DNA from: Tubiluchus corallicola
Lineage: Eukaryota; Priapulida; Priapulimorpha; Priapulimorphida; Tubiluchidae
Reading direction: 5' to 3'
Assembly: GCA_030141605.1 (NCBI GenBank)
Contig: JAQGDQ010001305.1
Span: forward strand, 1-48,346
Length of the DNA: 48,346 nt
This document shows positions 11,890-23,114 of the stretch, in pieces. Position 1 is the first letter of the stretch. Every line of letters begins with the position of its first letter. The position numbers were made by a program, and so were the translations under genes. The notes below the pieces were generated by a model. That model searched no databases. It was not told where the DNA came from and saw only the letters and a list, made by a program, of their open reading frames with translations.

Positions 11890-12782
11890 GCATTTAGCAA
11901 GCTGTCTGCCAGTATTCAAAGTCAGTGGATACTTTAATGAACAACCTTGTGGCTGGTCAGAATGCGTACCCATGATTCCTCAAAAGGCACACATTTATAG
12001 GCAAGTGTACAACGAGTCATTATTCATTAATCATTCAGTAGTCACTATTCATTTATTAACCGGGCTTTATGTTGCTTAACTTCGTCTGCGGAAATTTTCG
12101 TTTTTTTGGCAGACGTGTCACTGATAACGAAAAATACAAACACATCAAGGGCTACTTAATTTTATTACAAAAATCAGCACTTATCTTAAACAGCCATTTG
12201 AGAGTTCAATTATAAACGCGTAATTTAAATTTGAACAGCAACATTTTTAACTGTGCTGTTTTTTCTACAGCATGAAGATTGGCTTCTTTATGACACTGAA
12301 AATCCATTTACCAGACTCAGTATGAAGCCAGCTGATAAACACATTTTTGCTTCACAGGGTGGAGGTAAAAATTTTAATAAAAAATCCGTAGATTTATAAC
12401 TAGTCTTTCCTAAGTAACACCTTAAGCAGTTACTGTGGTAAATATTTATCTCTCGATTTTAATCAAAGACAGTCAAACAATAGAAATAGAACCACTTTTA
12501 TTTCGCACACGTGGACAAACACGCTTCCGTGTTATTTGATCAGCCCATTTCAGCTTGTTAGAATATTTCTACCACGCCGTTTCTTTTGCGACACCCTGTA
12601 CAAACGTTTCTGGGTCACTGGCTGTCGAATTTTCATTCATTTTTATTCCTAAGCGGCGTACTTTTCATGTAAAGAAGCTGAAGTGTGGTGAAAAAAGGTC
12701 AAAGCAAACAGAGCCAAATATACAGAAATACCGAACTAATTATAAAGGACAAAAACTGGCCGAAATGCTACAACAACAGCAA
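11890..12782. other. Unique AT-rich stretch, no gene recognised
   Basis: A 76-codon plus ORF at 12555-12785 (lysine-rich, ending in four Gln) has no splice support or recognised homology. If the TATA promoter at 14.6 kb belongs to the zinc-finger gene, this stretch is part of its first intron. Confidence 0.4.
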
Positions 12783-13262
12783 TAAAATTTGCGATTCAGA
12801 TGCGCCAAGCAAAATCATAAACTCTTGAACTCTAAACGTCTACTGCTCATGCGCAGGAAAAACAGTTGTTTACATGTCAAAAATTTGCGATTCAGATGCG
12901 CCAAGCAAAATCAAACTCTTGAACTCTAAACGTCTACTGCTCACGCGCAGGAAAAACAGTTGTTTACATTTGGATATTTTTGAAGATTTGAGCTCTAAAC
13001 GTCTACTGCGCATGCGCAGAAAAAACAGTTGTTTACATTTGAAAATTTTTGAAGATTTGAGCTCTAAACGTCTACTGCTCATGCGCAGGAAAAACAGTTG
13101 TTTACATTTGAAAATTTTTGAAGATTTGAGCTCTAAACGTCTACTGCTCATGCGCAGGAAAAACAGTTGTTTACATTTGAACGCTTTTAAAGATTTGAGC
13201 TCTAAACATCTACTGCTCATGCGCAGGAAAACATGCGCAGGAAAAACAGTTTACATTTGAAC
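12783..13262. repeat. 69-bp minisatellite carrying NRF-1-like palindromes
   Basis: About six to seven units share gagctctaaacgtctactg, a CATGCGCA core, gaaaaacagttgtttacat and a variable ttgaagattt end. The two leftmost units differ in their spacer (gcgattcagatgcgccaagc). Because 69 is a multiple of 3, 23-residue repeat proteins appear open on both strands; they are artefacts. The unit at 13007-13018 contains the perfect palindrome TGCGCATGCGCA. Confidence 0.93.
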
Positions 13263-13726
13263 ATTTTTAAAGAAATAAATAATTTGAGCAAAGTTTTGGA
13301 TGCAATTAAAATAGCAAAAGTACTAAATTGTTCTTATCTTAAACGTGTATAACAAGGAAATAAATTAATGCCGGTCTTTGTCCATTTATTTCTATTGCAA
13401 ACTGAATTAACGCAGATTTGTCTAGTATTAGTTTAAATTTGCCAAAAATGGATAAAAAAAATGCTGTTATTTCCGTTACGCTGAACATCAGTGTGTTTAT
13501 TCAATAATAAAGAAAAGAAGCGAAGAAAGAAATGATAAAATTCGTAGTATAAGCAGGTTAAAATGGAACAAATTGGAGGCCTATTCATTATTTTTTGTAT
13601 CCTGTAGCGGATAGCCCTATAGGCTGAATAGGCTGAAGCCTAAGGCCCGGGATCAAAAGGGGCCCGGCAAAATAAAATATAGAAAAAGCTTTTTTTCAAA
13701 AATTAGTCACTATATTTCAAATCGGG

Positions 13727-13822
13727 TTTACACAAATCAAGTTTACACAATTTAAGTTTACACAATTCAAGTTTACACAATTCAAGTTTACACAATTCAC
13801 GTTTACACAGTTTAAGTTTAAG
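13727..13822. repeat. 15-bp repeat inside the hAT element
   Basis: About six copies of agtttacacaattca, with small changes, lie just 3' of the transposase stop codon. Confidence 0.9.
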
Positions 13823-13823
13823 T

Positions 13824-14012
13824 TCAAAATTTCAGTTTCCGAATTTTTCTGGGGGCAAAGTCAGTTATAATTTCTGAAAAGTCCATTTTTTTCAACATAT
13901 CTGACTCAATATGCATCAGTGAAAAATGGTTTAATTTGTCATCCTTCAGAGATGACCGTAAATAAGTTTTTATCTTACAAACGACGAGAGCTCCACGAAA
14001 ACACGTCAGCTC
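13824..14012 (-). pseudogene. hAT transposase C-terminal fragment
   Basis: The minus-strand frame is open to a TGA at 13824-13826 and reads ELTCFRGALVV, then KIKTYLRSSLKDDKLNHFSL, then MHIESDMLKKMDFSEIITDF, ending near KLKF. The K-[ST]-YLRS...L..L.L..IE.......DFS..I.DFA pattern is the conserved C-terminal (dimerisation) end of hAT transposases related to ZMYM1/TTF-type proteins. The catalytic core and the N-terminal zinc finger are missing, so it cannot act alone. Confidence 0.75.
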
Positions 14013-14225
14013 AGCAGTGTAGTAACATTTAAAAGGCCCGTTCCAAGCTCAAGCCTAAGGCCCATAAAATCATAATCCGCCGCTGCATGCAGTACAGATG
14101 GGCGGATAGCTGATTTGCAGTCATGCGGTTGCGGTGTCCGCATTGGTTATGCGAAATGCGGATGTATTATTTGCAGATATGCGGATTTTTAATGTCAAAA
14201 ATTTGGTATTTTACGCGAAATTTCA

Positions 14226-14229
14226 TATG

Positions 14230-14298
<69 letters not shown>

Positions 14299-14299
14299 A
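14226..14299. repeat. (TA)n(CA)n(TA)n(GT)n microsatellite
   Basis: An alternating purine-pyrimidine tract of about 74 bp is nearly self-complementary and would form a hairpin or cruciform. The Tyr/Ile repeat frames here are artefacts. Confidence 0.95.
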
Positions 14300-14590
14300 T
14301 GTATCAAAATATATATCTAAAATTCTAAATATCCGAGAATTAACAAAAAAACTATAGCCACATAGGTACATACTCACATAGCCGCCATGTCTGCCATGTT
14401 AAAAATTTAAAAAAAACATTTTCTTACCTTAGTTATAAAAATCACTTATAAATTATAAAGATCACTTAAAATATGCACAATACTCAACAATACACAATAG
14501 CTAAATAAATTTTATTCATACAAGATATTGTATTCATATAAAAGACTGATTGATTGATATTAAATAATAAGTTCGCACTATCGTACTTAC

Positions 14591-14638
14591 GTCGCTCAAA
14601 CAAAGGAGACTGTACGTCGGTTGTCCAGTGCTTTTATA
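14591..14638 (-). promoter_or_regulatory. TATA-box core promoter and first exon candidate
   Basis: On the minus strand TATAAAA (14638-14632) is followed 27 nt later by an initiator-like TACAGTC, with A+1 at 14611. About 20 nt of exon then end at a strong GTAAGT donor (14590-14585). The order TATA, initiator, short exon, donor is what a TATA-driven first exon looks like. It points toward the zinc-finger gene 3 kb downstream on the same strand, so it may be that gene's promoter; the link is inference. Confidence 0.42.
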
Positions 14639-14874
14639 CTCGAAATGGTTTCGGACGGGTCTATTTTAACAAGAAAGGGTGGAGTCTTTGGCTATTCAGT
14701 GTTCTCAGAATTAGGAACGCGTTGTACAGCGTAATACAGTAGCCCAGTAGCAGGTCTAGCTAACATTTCAGTACTTCAGGTATTTCAGTTCTAAACAATC
14801 AACAACCATAACTGTATGTATACGTGACTGTAGTATAGTCTATGTTTGGATACGTTGATCATGGCCGCCAAGCA

Positions 14875-15307
<433 letters not shown>

Positions 15308-15413
15308 TATGCAACAACTTCACATCTGATAATGTAATAAATTCATGATTGTTATAACATAAACTTAGTATTGTTAAATGTTGAAACCAAACTCGGCTGA
15401 AAGAAAAGTGTAG

Positions 15414-15486
15414 GGGTACAGCCTGAATTTGAACCAGGAACTCTTTGTTTACAAGTCGACGCTGTGACCCTACGTTATTGCTGTCG
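15414..15486 (-). repeat. tRNA-Thr-like sequence, degenerate (possible SINE head)
   Basis: On the minus strand, GCGTCGACTTGTAAACAAAG resembles an anticodon arm with loop CTTGTAA (anticodon TGT, Thr) and is followed by TCCTGGTTCAAATTCAGG, a good T arm with the GGTTCAAAT B box. A D-arm-like agggtcacagc precedes it. The acceptor stem does not pair well, so I call a tRNA-derived fragment rather than a gene. Confidence 0.5.
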
Positions 15487-15833
15487 CAAACGGTGATCAT
15501 GAGAGATGTATATTTAATCTGTATAATTTATGAGAGATGTATAATGGACATTTTCCCGACAAATCACAAAGAAATGGCATCTATCTTCATGTGTCAACAC
15601 ATTTTATTTACTTGGACATTTATTTATGTATGTATGTATGATCAGTACTAGTAATGTAAGCAATGATGGCTCAAAAAAACAAGAGAAAATCATTAATCCT
15701 ATACATAGGAAGAAACAGCTTAAACTTAGGAGAAACACAGATAAAAATGCCAGAAAAACTAACAACAGTAAGAGCAAAAATTAATAGTTTGTAAGAACTG
15801 GGTTAGAGTTACACAAATTGACAAGAGATGGCG

Positions 15834-15835
<2 letters not shown>

Positions 15836-15871
<36 letters not shown>
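15836..15871. repeat. (CA)n microsatellite
   Basis: About 17 ca dinucleotides follow agatggcgcca. The motif gatggcgcc/t recurs nearby at about 15899, 15929, 16664 and 16727. Confidence 0.95.
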
Positions 15872-15873
<2 letters not shown>

Positions 15874-15892
15874 TATGAGTTTGTATTTTTAG

Positions 15893-15954
15893 TGGATAGA
15901 TGGCGCTAGCGGGTGGAGAGCGGTGGATAGATGGCGCTAGCGGGTGGAGAGCGG
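15893..15954. repeat. 30-bp direct duplication
   Basis: Two perfect adjacent copies of ggatagatggcgctagcggg followed by tggagagcgg. Confidence 0.95.
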
Positions 15955-16244
15955 TAAACAATAATCAACAGATGTGAAGTTAAAACACATCATGTATGCT
16001 GTATAGTGTCTATTAATATACTGGTATGTGTTTTTGAATCAAAGGTGAGATAACACGTTTTATAAACTAGTGAGCTTCCTTGAGGAAGTGGCTTCTAGAA
16101 AGCAGAAAAGTGGTCCAAAATGCAGCAAAATGTTGTCCGAGTGGACCTCGTTGGGGAGCTTACATTGTTCCTTCAGACCCCCGAACTGCTTTTCTGTTGG
16201 GCACACCGTTGTTCTGAACCCTGTATCCGCCCCTGTTGTTGTTG

Positions 16245-16370
16245 TTGGCATCCTCCTGTCTCGGAAGACAATGGAGTGTGCGCCAAGAGAGTCAGTTATT
16301 GATCACATCGATGGAGCTGCAGCGTCGACTATGGCTGAGCAGTCCGATCCTTGAACGTCTCCAGGGCGCA
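16245..16370 (+). repeat. Dispersed repeat shared with the 27-kb element
   Basis: From ttggcatcctcctgtctcgg through gaacgtctccagggcgcaca, this segment is the reverse complement of about 26960-27078 with roughly 90 percent identity by eye. The flanks do not match, so it is a fragment of a longer dispersed family. In the related copy a frame reads LLSRKTMECEPRESL, suggesting descent from a coding element, but I cannot name the family. Confidence 0.7.
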
Positions 16371-18119
16371 CAGTTTACAGCTTCGATAATCTCCGATAAC
16401 TGAACTACTTTCATAATGCAGCGCCACGCTCACCGTCACTTATAAATACGTGATTGAAAAGGTAACCATTTAATAATCTGGCGCCACCTTCAGGCCCACG
16501 AAAGTACTATTTGACTACTAAAGCACTTGAAACGCGTTGCTGTTGCCACACGAAATAATCTTATATACCATTCTCTAAAAATTAATCATTTGAAAACGTG
16601 TTTTCAACTTCAGGCATCATTATAAACTAAAAACTAAATCAGTTAACAAAGTGGCGCCATCTTTCGTATGCATTCAAAGTACTTTATAGGTCATTATAAA
16701 CTAAAAACTAAACCAGTTAACAAAGTGGCGCCATCTTTCGTAAGCATTCAAAGTACTTTATAAGTATTAAACATTTGTCATGGAAACTGATATTAAAAAT
16801 CAAGAAAAAAACAGTTTATTTATTTATTTAATCTACCAAAGTTTATTTAATCATCAGTACATAAAATAGTTTTCACGAATTGAAAATAAATTAATGCATT
16901 TTGCTATTCTGTAATTTCATTACATAAAATTTTGCCCTAAATCTAAATAAAAATTGTAATAAGTCAGATAAATTTACAAATATAGTGGTAAATAAGATGA
17001 TATACATTACACAAACCTAAATGTGTTCTCTATAGTATCGAACCATCTCTTGAAATACATATACAGAGACTTCATTACAAACTATGGCAAGCCTAGAACT
17101 GATTCACAGAAAGGCCCTGCAAAAAGTTTTGCATATAAGTACTCTTATAACCAAAAATACGCGTTTTCCCGGACCCAACTCGCGATTTTTCCAAAATTTT
17201 GACCAAACAGCATCGGGTAGGAAAAACCATTCTAGCGGCGCCTGGTGGGACTCTCGGAAGGAGATATATAACTCTTTACAAAGAGGAAGAACAGGGCTAT
17301 ACGATGATGTGGGCTGCATTTTAGGGCAGGTCCACTGAGAGGAGTACCGGCGAGTTAATTAGATGTTCTATTTTTGGCAATTTTCGCTTAGAAAACTGCT
17401 GACGCAAAGCCATTGTTCTGACGTCATCCATTGTACTCTGCTTATGACTTTAATTCAGTAAAACCTGGTGCTGCTGGCTTTGTATTAGGTAAGTAAACGA
17501 ACACTAGGTAGGACGTTCGCGCATTGTTGATTGTACGTGTATTTATAAGCAAAATTTTTTGCGGGGCCTTTGCAAGTATCTAAAACCATAATGGTGTATC
17601 TATGCCTTTTAAGATATCGATTTCTAAACATGGGAATGACGAAATAAATAGACTCACAAAATGCAAGCTTGTGCTGAGTACAATACAAAAATAAAAGTAA
17701 AATTATGCGCGCTTAAAATTAGTAGCACCAAAAGTGAAAAAAAATGGAACAGTCCAGTGAAAAGTGTAAACAGCAGTTTTTTATAACTAGCTTTGTAAAC
17801 TTGCTTGGAAATTACAGAAGATTGAAAACTCGCGCGATTAAAGACCAGCGACAATAAAAGTTTTTGTTTTACGAAAATCTTAGCACAAAACAAAGTGATC
17901 AAACGACTCCATTTTCAGTCGGCCTCGAGTTAATAAAATCCAAAACTTTCTTGAAAATTTTCGAAGTTTTGCAAAGCGCGTTTTGTCTAAAAATTGCTTA
18001 GCAAAGGCACAGCATGAAAAACTCGGGGAAAAAACAGCATAAGGGGAGTAGTTAGTAAGAACCGGGGGGGGGGGAGCAAAGGGAGCAATCGCTCTCATCG
18101 ATCACATATTTCAAAATTC
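16371..18119. other. No secure gene; one short direct duplication
   Basis: A 74-bp duplication (tcattataaactaaaaacta to caaagtacttta) lies at 16617-16764. The 84-codon plus ORF at 17084-17338 (start MASLELIHRK) is open but has no recognised domain and overlaps a similarly open minus frame, so it is not called. The remainder is AT-rich with a poly-G run near 18063. Confidence 0.4.
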
Positions 18120-18636
18120 GTGCCTTTTCAACAATGGAGTCATTACTTTATTTGAACAACCTGCCTCCCGTGTTTTTGAAATGAGGTTGAATTTACACAA
18201 CTCATTTGTCAAGATTGACTGATTGAACCCAGGACCAAATTGTCCCAAATCTCACTGTTAACTCTTTAGTTCACATCCGGGATAAAAGTCGAATCTTTTT
18301 TTTACTTTTTTAATGACGTTGAAAGAATTTTCTAGAATCATTACTTGATTTGACCAACCTGCCTCCCTAGCTTGCTTCCATTTACACAACTCATGTGTCA
18401 AGATTGACTGATTGAACCCAGGATCAAATTGTCCCAAATCTCACTGTTCACTCTTTAGTTCACATCCGGGATAAAAGTCGAATCTTTTTTTTACTTTTTT
18501 AATGACGTTGGAAGAATTTTCTAGAATCATTACTGTATTTGACCAACCTGCCTCCCTAGTTTGCCTGCATTTACACAACTCATGTGTCAAGGTTGACTGA
18601 TTGAACCAAGGACCAAATTGTCCCAAATTAAATTAT
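18120..18636. repeat. 189-bp tandem repeat, about 2.7 copies
   Basis: Blocks containing gattgactgattgaacccag recur at 18213, 18402 and 18591, exactly 189 bp apart. Each unit holds acatccgggataaaagtcga, a T-rich run, gacgttgaaagaattttcta and accaacctgcctccctag. The third copy breaks off after tgtcccaaat. Confidence 0.93.
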
Positions 18637-19004
18637 AATAATAATATACATTCTTGTCACACGAGTGCATAATATTAGGCATTTTAAGTACAAAACGGAA
18701 AGTCAAGCACTTATTTTAAAACTGTATCTGCCTCGTGTTTAGATTTTAAACGCAAAATTAAAATGCACAATAAAAACTGTTTCGCATGCGTCACGACACC
18801 CTGTTTTACGTGCTTGCTCCCCCTAATTTTAGAACCTGGCTACGCCCCCGGGACATATACAAGCTCTAGCTGGAGATGAACACTGCGATTAATTTTTCAC
18901 GACAATTATAAGCCATGATGTCCTTTCAACACCACGGAGGAAAAAAGATGACGTTTCTAACGCGTAGATATCACAGGCTAACGCAACTGCTCCTAAACAT
19001 GCTC

Positions 19005-19284
19005 CTACTTTCTCTTCATCTTTTCCATCACATCCTTCCTCTTTTCCGACGCCTTCTTGCGCACGATCTTCCGAATCTCCTTGACGGGCTTGATCCTCCC
19101 CTTTTTCTTCAAGTAGGAGATTGCCCACGTCGTGCACGCGACCGTGACGGTGTACCGCGCTGGCGTCGCGACTTTGTACATCGCAAACGTGACGGCCAGC
19201 GTCCCGGCTCCCGTCTTCTTGACCGGGTCGAGTACCCACTCGGGCGTACGCAGCAACTCCAACAAGGGCACGACGTCGATTCCG
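19005..19284 (-). CDS. FAM210A: FAM210A-like protein, last exon only
   Basis: On the minus strand an acceptor (cgttttctttatag) precedes 19284 and the frame runs to TAG at 19007-19005. The sequence starts GIDVVPLLELLRTPEW and includes TLAVTFAMYKVATPARYTVT, then a short hydrophobic stretch, SYLKKKGRIKPVKEIRK and a Lys-rich tail ending VMEKMKRK. YK[VI]ATPARYTVT is the signature of the DUF1279 domain of FAM210A; FAM210B differs there. The charged C-terminal helix after the domain is also a FAM210A trait. FAM210A is a mitochondrial inner-membrane protein linked to mitochondrial translation. The exon needs a phase-2 upstream partner encoding the first membrane half; I found none between 19.3 and 24.7 kb. 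GC content is far above its surroundings. Confidence 0.75.
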
Positions 19285-19599
19285 CTATAAAGAAAACGTT
19301 AAATCGTTAAAACTTTCGCTACGCAAAAAAATCTTTCGCATGCCAAGAATGCGTGAGAAATGTGAACTTAAAGCACAACAGTTTTTCGTGTTCGTTTGTG
19401 ACGTACGTCACACGTAACGTTCTACATTTCGCAGCATGATTTCTTTATCCTTTTGATTAGTAATATTCTGTATATAAAATCTTCTATTTACAAATTCTGT
19501 CACAGCAGTAATAGGGCTGTCTATATAAATATAAATTCCATTGCAGTTTGGCTGCAAAAACTATTAATAATCTGGAATAGCATGTTGTTATATAGTTTA

Positions 19600-20261
19600 T
19601 ATAGGTTTTACACGTCAAATGTAGACACAGGAATTTCGAATGTGTTTTGGTAACTCGAATGTGACTTAGGTAAGTCAAATGTAGATATAGGAATTTCGAT
19701 GAAAAGATAAAACCAAATTCAAATTCAAATAAGTTTGAAAAATGCGTTGTTTATCGTCAAAAGAAATTCTTTGATAAACCATAATGTCGGCAGAAAAGAA
19801 TAAATCGGTTCCCACTTCCGAATGAACAGTGAATCACTAATTAGTTTTGTACGTAATGCATTAGCACTGCGTTAATGAATTGGTTTCTCTTAAGAAACGT
19901 TGTTTATTTTAAGAATGTATTGTTTTCTCTAACATTTCCAATGGTACGTAAAGTTTGCAGAATATTAGTGAACCTATAACATTGTTATTTTAACTTGGGA
20001 GCAATTATTAAATTGAAAATAAAGAAGATTAAATTTAACATCCTTAAACTTTACCACCTATCCACATTTGAGATACCAATGTCACATTTGACTTGACATG
20101 TGTCTACATTTGACTTACCAAAAGCGCTCAAGATTTGTTGAAAACCATTGTTAACACATTTGAACTACCTAAGTCTACATTTGAGTTACCAAGACACATT
20201 TAAATTACCTAAATTTACATTTGAGTTAACGCAGGTCTACATTTGACATGTAAAACCTATA
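19600..20261. mobile_element. Foldback MITE with long composite inverted ends
   Basis: The left end reads ataggttttacacgtcaaat-gtagac and the right end is its inverse (gtctacatttgacatgtaaaacctat). Each arm contains several copies of a roughly 20-bp motif (tcaaatgtagacataggaat-type) in opposite orientation, so the arms would pair over more than 100 bp. The middle carries no ORF. A related copy lies at 21525-22052. Confidence 0.75.
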
Positions 20262-20412
20262 ATAGTAATGAGATGATACAATAGTTTATAGTAATGGAAA
20301 TTTTTCTATGTTGTTTGCAGTAATTATTCAAAGTGGAGACAAAATACAGTTATAGCTAACCTCGTTATAGCTAACCCCCTCCCCCCCTTCTTATCACACT
20401 AACCTCGCTTAA

Positions 20413-21093
20413 AGCACAAGAAAACCCTCCACTTACTCAAAGCTTAAAAAATTCGTCTTGAAATTTTATACCATTTACTTACTGCCTTTTGCTGTGCAGA
20501 GTTTACATTGGCCGTAATGCTGTATAAAACATGTAAATTTAAACTCCCGCGATGACCGTTAGGCGCAGCCATTTTGACGATAAGTTATTTGAAACAAGTT
20601 TAGATAACACTGAGTGGAAGTTTGAAAAAATAATCAGAGCATTCGTAGCATACATGTTGCTAATTAAGTAAAATTTTAAATTACTGTATCTCGTCAAAAA
20701 GATTAAAAATACGTTTTTGGTTAGCGAGTGGTGCACCCTGGAGGGTGAGTCAGTGACATTTTACCAATTGGCACACATATTTTAAAATATTATTTCTAGT
20801 TACATAAGTCTTTCCAGCAGGTACGCAAAATGTTAAGTAATATAGATTTGCATGGAAAGTTTTTTGGGTCATAATTTAACATTTCCTTTTCTTCTCTGGA
20901 TTTACGTGGCGTAGTGACGTCATGTAATGGAACCGTCGGAACAGTATTGCGGGAGATTTAAAATGAAAACAGACAAAAATTCCTTTCAACGCGAGTACGA
21001 TATATGCATGAATTGCTATAGAGTAATATAATTTTTTAAAGCAAATTCTCTGAAACCACTTCAGGTGCCCCTTTTCTTGTTCTCTAAAACATG
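20413..21093 (+). mobile_element. TTAA-flanked MITE, family A, fullest copy
   Basis: The element starts after TTAA with agcacaagaaaaccctccac and ends near caggtgccccttttcttgtt. Copies in the same or opposite orientation are at 46999-47637 (reverse), 24428-24760 (3' half), 39098-39342 (reverse, 5' half) and 7059-7395 (degenerate). The TTAA flanks fit piggyBac- or Sola3-like mobilisation, but no transposase is present, so the superfamily is not assigned. Confidence 0.65.
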
Positions 21094-21524
21094 AATACAT
21101 TTTTTTAAACACTACGACTCAAACAGCAGAAATTCAGACAAAAGAGCATACTAATGGTACCAAACGTAGCGTAATATTTACCTCAAATTTAGGAAGAAAT
21201 CATGATAACCAGTGATGGGCAATTAATCCAATTAATCCTAATTGGAATCAAGTGAAAATTGGTACAAGCGATGGAACAGTAATTCAATTAACCCTTATAG
21301 GGTCACGGGGGGGGGTAAAAATTACCCCCAGACCGGTTTTTTGCATTTTACCCTTTTACCATACGCATCCCAGTAAACCTTTTCTCTGACTTTTTCTAAA
21401 TATGTTTTGTGCACAAAATACTTTCAGTTATTTATTTTAGGCGCATTGTCTCACCACGAAATAAAAGTGAAAATGCAATATGTCGATTTTTTAAAGTTGT
21501 CGAAACTTTACTTCGCTTGTCTAT

Positions 21525-22052
21525 ACTATATAGGTGTTACACGTGAAATGTAGACATCGGAAAGTTCAAATGTGACTTAGGTAAGTCAAATGTAGACATA
21601 GGAATTTCGAATGTGTTTTGGTAACTCGAATGTGACTTAGGTAAGTCAAATGTAGACACAGAAATTTCAAATGTTTTGGTAACTCAAATGTGACTTAGGT
21701 AAGTCAAATGTAGACATAGAATTCTACATTTTATTTGTCAACCTTTTACAAAAAATGTCGGCAGAAAAGAATAAATCGGTTCCCACTTCCCAATGAACAG
21801 TGAATCACTAATTAGTTTTGTAAGTAATGCATTTAGCACTGCATTAATGAATTAGTTTATCTCAAGAAACATTGCTTATTTTAAGAACGTTTTGTTTTCT
21901 TTAACAGTTCCAATGGTATGTAAAGTTTGCAGAACATTAGTGAACTATTAGTAGACCTATAACGTTGTTATTTTAACTTAGGAGCAATTATTAAATTGAA
22001 ATTAAAGAACATTAAATTTAACATCCTTAAACTTTACCACCTATTCACATGA
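21525..22052. mobile_element. Second copy of the foldback MITE, right arm lost
   Basis: The left arm (tataggtgttacacgtgaaa, then repeated gtaagtcaaatgtagacata) and the interior (aatgtcggcagaaaagaata, gagcaattattaaattgaaa, atccttaaactttaccacct) match 19600-20080. The copy stops where the inverted right arm should begin. Confidence 0.7.
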
Positions 22053-22157
22053 AGAATGAAAGTGTTCTGTTCTTTCAAACTATTTAAACTTGTAATATTG
22101 CATTTGCATCAATGGAATTTTGCCATGTATGACCGAATTCAAAGGCTGGAGATAATA

Positions 22158-22534
22158 GTAGGGGTGAGCATCGAATGCTCGAATTCGATTCGAACGAGTT
22201 TTTTCAGTTCGAACTCGATTCGAATCCAAAACTATAGATTCGAATAATTCAGCACTTCAATCACATAGGTTCTTTATCACTAAAACGATTGAAACATCAT
22301 GCAATTAGTATAATTTAGCTGTGATTTCTGCGCACAATTTTAAAGAAATTACTAGTCGTTTCATTGCAGAACAAAATCTAATGATATGCATGATCTTCGT
22401 AAGATTATTTTTTAATGGTGGTTCGAAAACTTGTTCGAAAATCTTTCAATCTCAATTCGAATTCGGTTCGAATTTGAAACACTGAAGTTCGGTTCGATTC
22501 GAATTCGCTTTCTGGTAGAGAATGCTCACCCCTA
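22158..22534. mobile_element. hAT MITE with perfect 8-bp target duplication
   Basis: The ends are TAGGGGTGAGCATCGAATG and its near inverse GAATGCTCACCCCTA. Immediately outside, GATAATAG occurs at both 22150-22157 and 22535-22542. An 8-bp target duplication with TAGGG-type ends identifies a hAT non-autonomous element. The subterminal parts are rich in cgaattcgattcgaac palindromes. Confidence 0.9.
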
Positions 22535-23114
22535 GATAATAGTAACTTACTGAAGCTAAACATCAGTACACAGGGATCTATACATGTGATTTATAAAACA
22601 CAACGTGCATGAAGTATCATAATCACGGTTTCATCACATAAAACAAGAGTTATGAAGAAGTTTTGATATTATGGCAACTCGAACCACTTTTCTTGACCCA
22701 GATTTCTGCAGTGTACCACTATAATCTGGCGCATCATTTTAAAGCCCTTGAGCAACTCACTCTGTTCTCAACCCAGATCTTAGTTCCCAAGCTCAAGATC
22801 TCCTATCTCTCTCAATTTCTCACACAGCGTTTTATATCTGTGATGTCTCAGTTTACATCCACTTTAAACTACAATTTGTTTAATAATCTGACAGTAGTTG
22901 ATATTTATGCACAGCATTGTTACAGAAGTTTACTTCCCATCAATAGTAAACCACATGCATAATTATGAGTTTTTAAGGTGGTAGTTGCATGGGTACAAAC
23001 AATTATTGTGTGCCCTGTGATTGGAAAGCATGCTACTGCTCTGGTTGGCTATAACTACTTATTTGCTTTTAAGGTTAGCCTGCCGCTCACTGTTATGAAA
23101 CTTTGGCAAAAAAG

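Larger units (their letters stand above)
13602..14085 (-). mobile_element. Internally deleted hAT transposon
   Basis: The minus-strand 5' end reads CAGCGGCGGATTATG (14085 downward). The other end, read inward from 13602, is CTGTAGCGGATAGCC, a related inverted end; both sub-ends contain GCCTAAGGCCC. Between them lies the last part of a transposase ORF (13824-14012). No matching 8-bp target duplication is visible, so either the exact ends are shifted or the copy is old. The GGGCCTTAGGC-type subterminal sequence and the protein place it among ZMYM/TTF-like hAT elements. Confidence 0.7.

Noticed and set aside
12870-13260. 23-residue repeat proteins on both strands
   Set aside because: The 69-bp period is a multiple of 3 with no stop in either frame; no coding bias separates the strands.
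16070-16354. 94-codon ORF (MSFLEEVASRKQKSG) as a gene
   Set aside because: Its 3' half is a fragment of a dispersed repeat also found inverted near 27 kb, and its 5' half has no support.
17084-17338. 84-codon ORF starting MASLELIHRK
   Set aside because: It has no recognised domain and no splice context, and the opposite strand is equally open.
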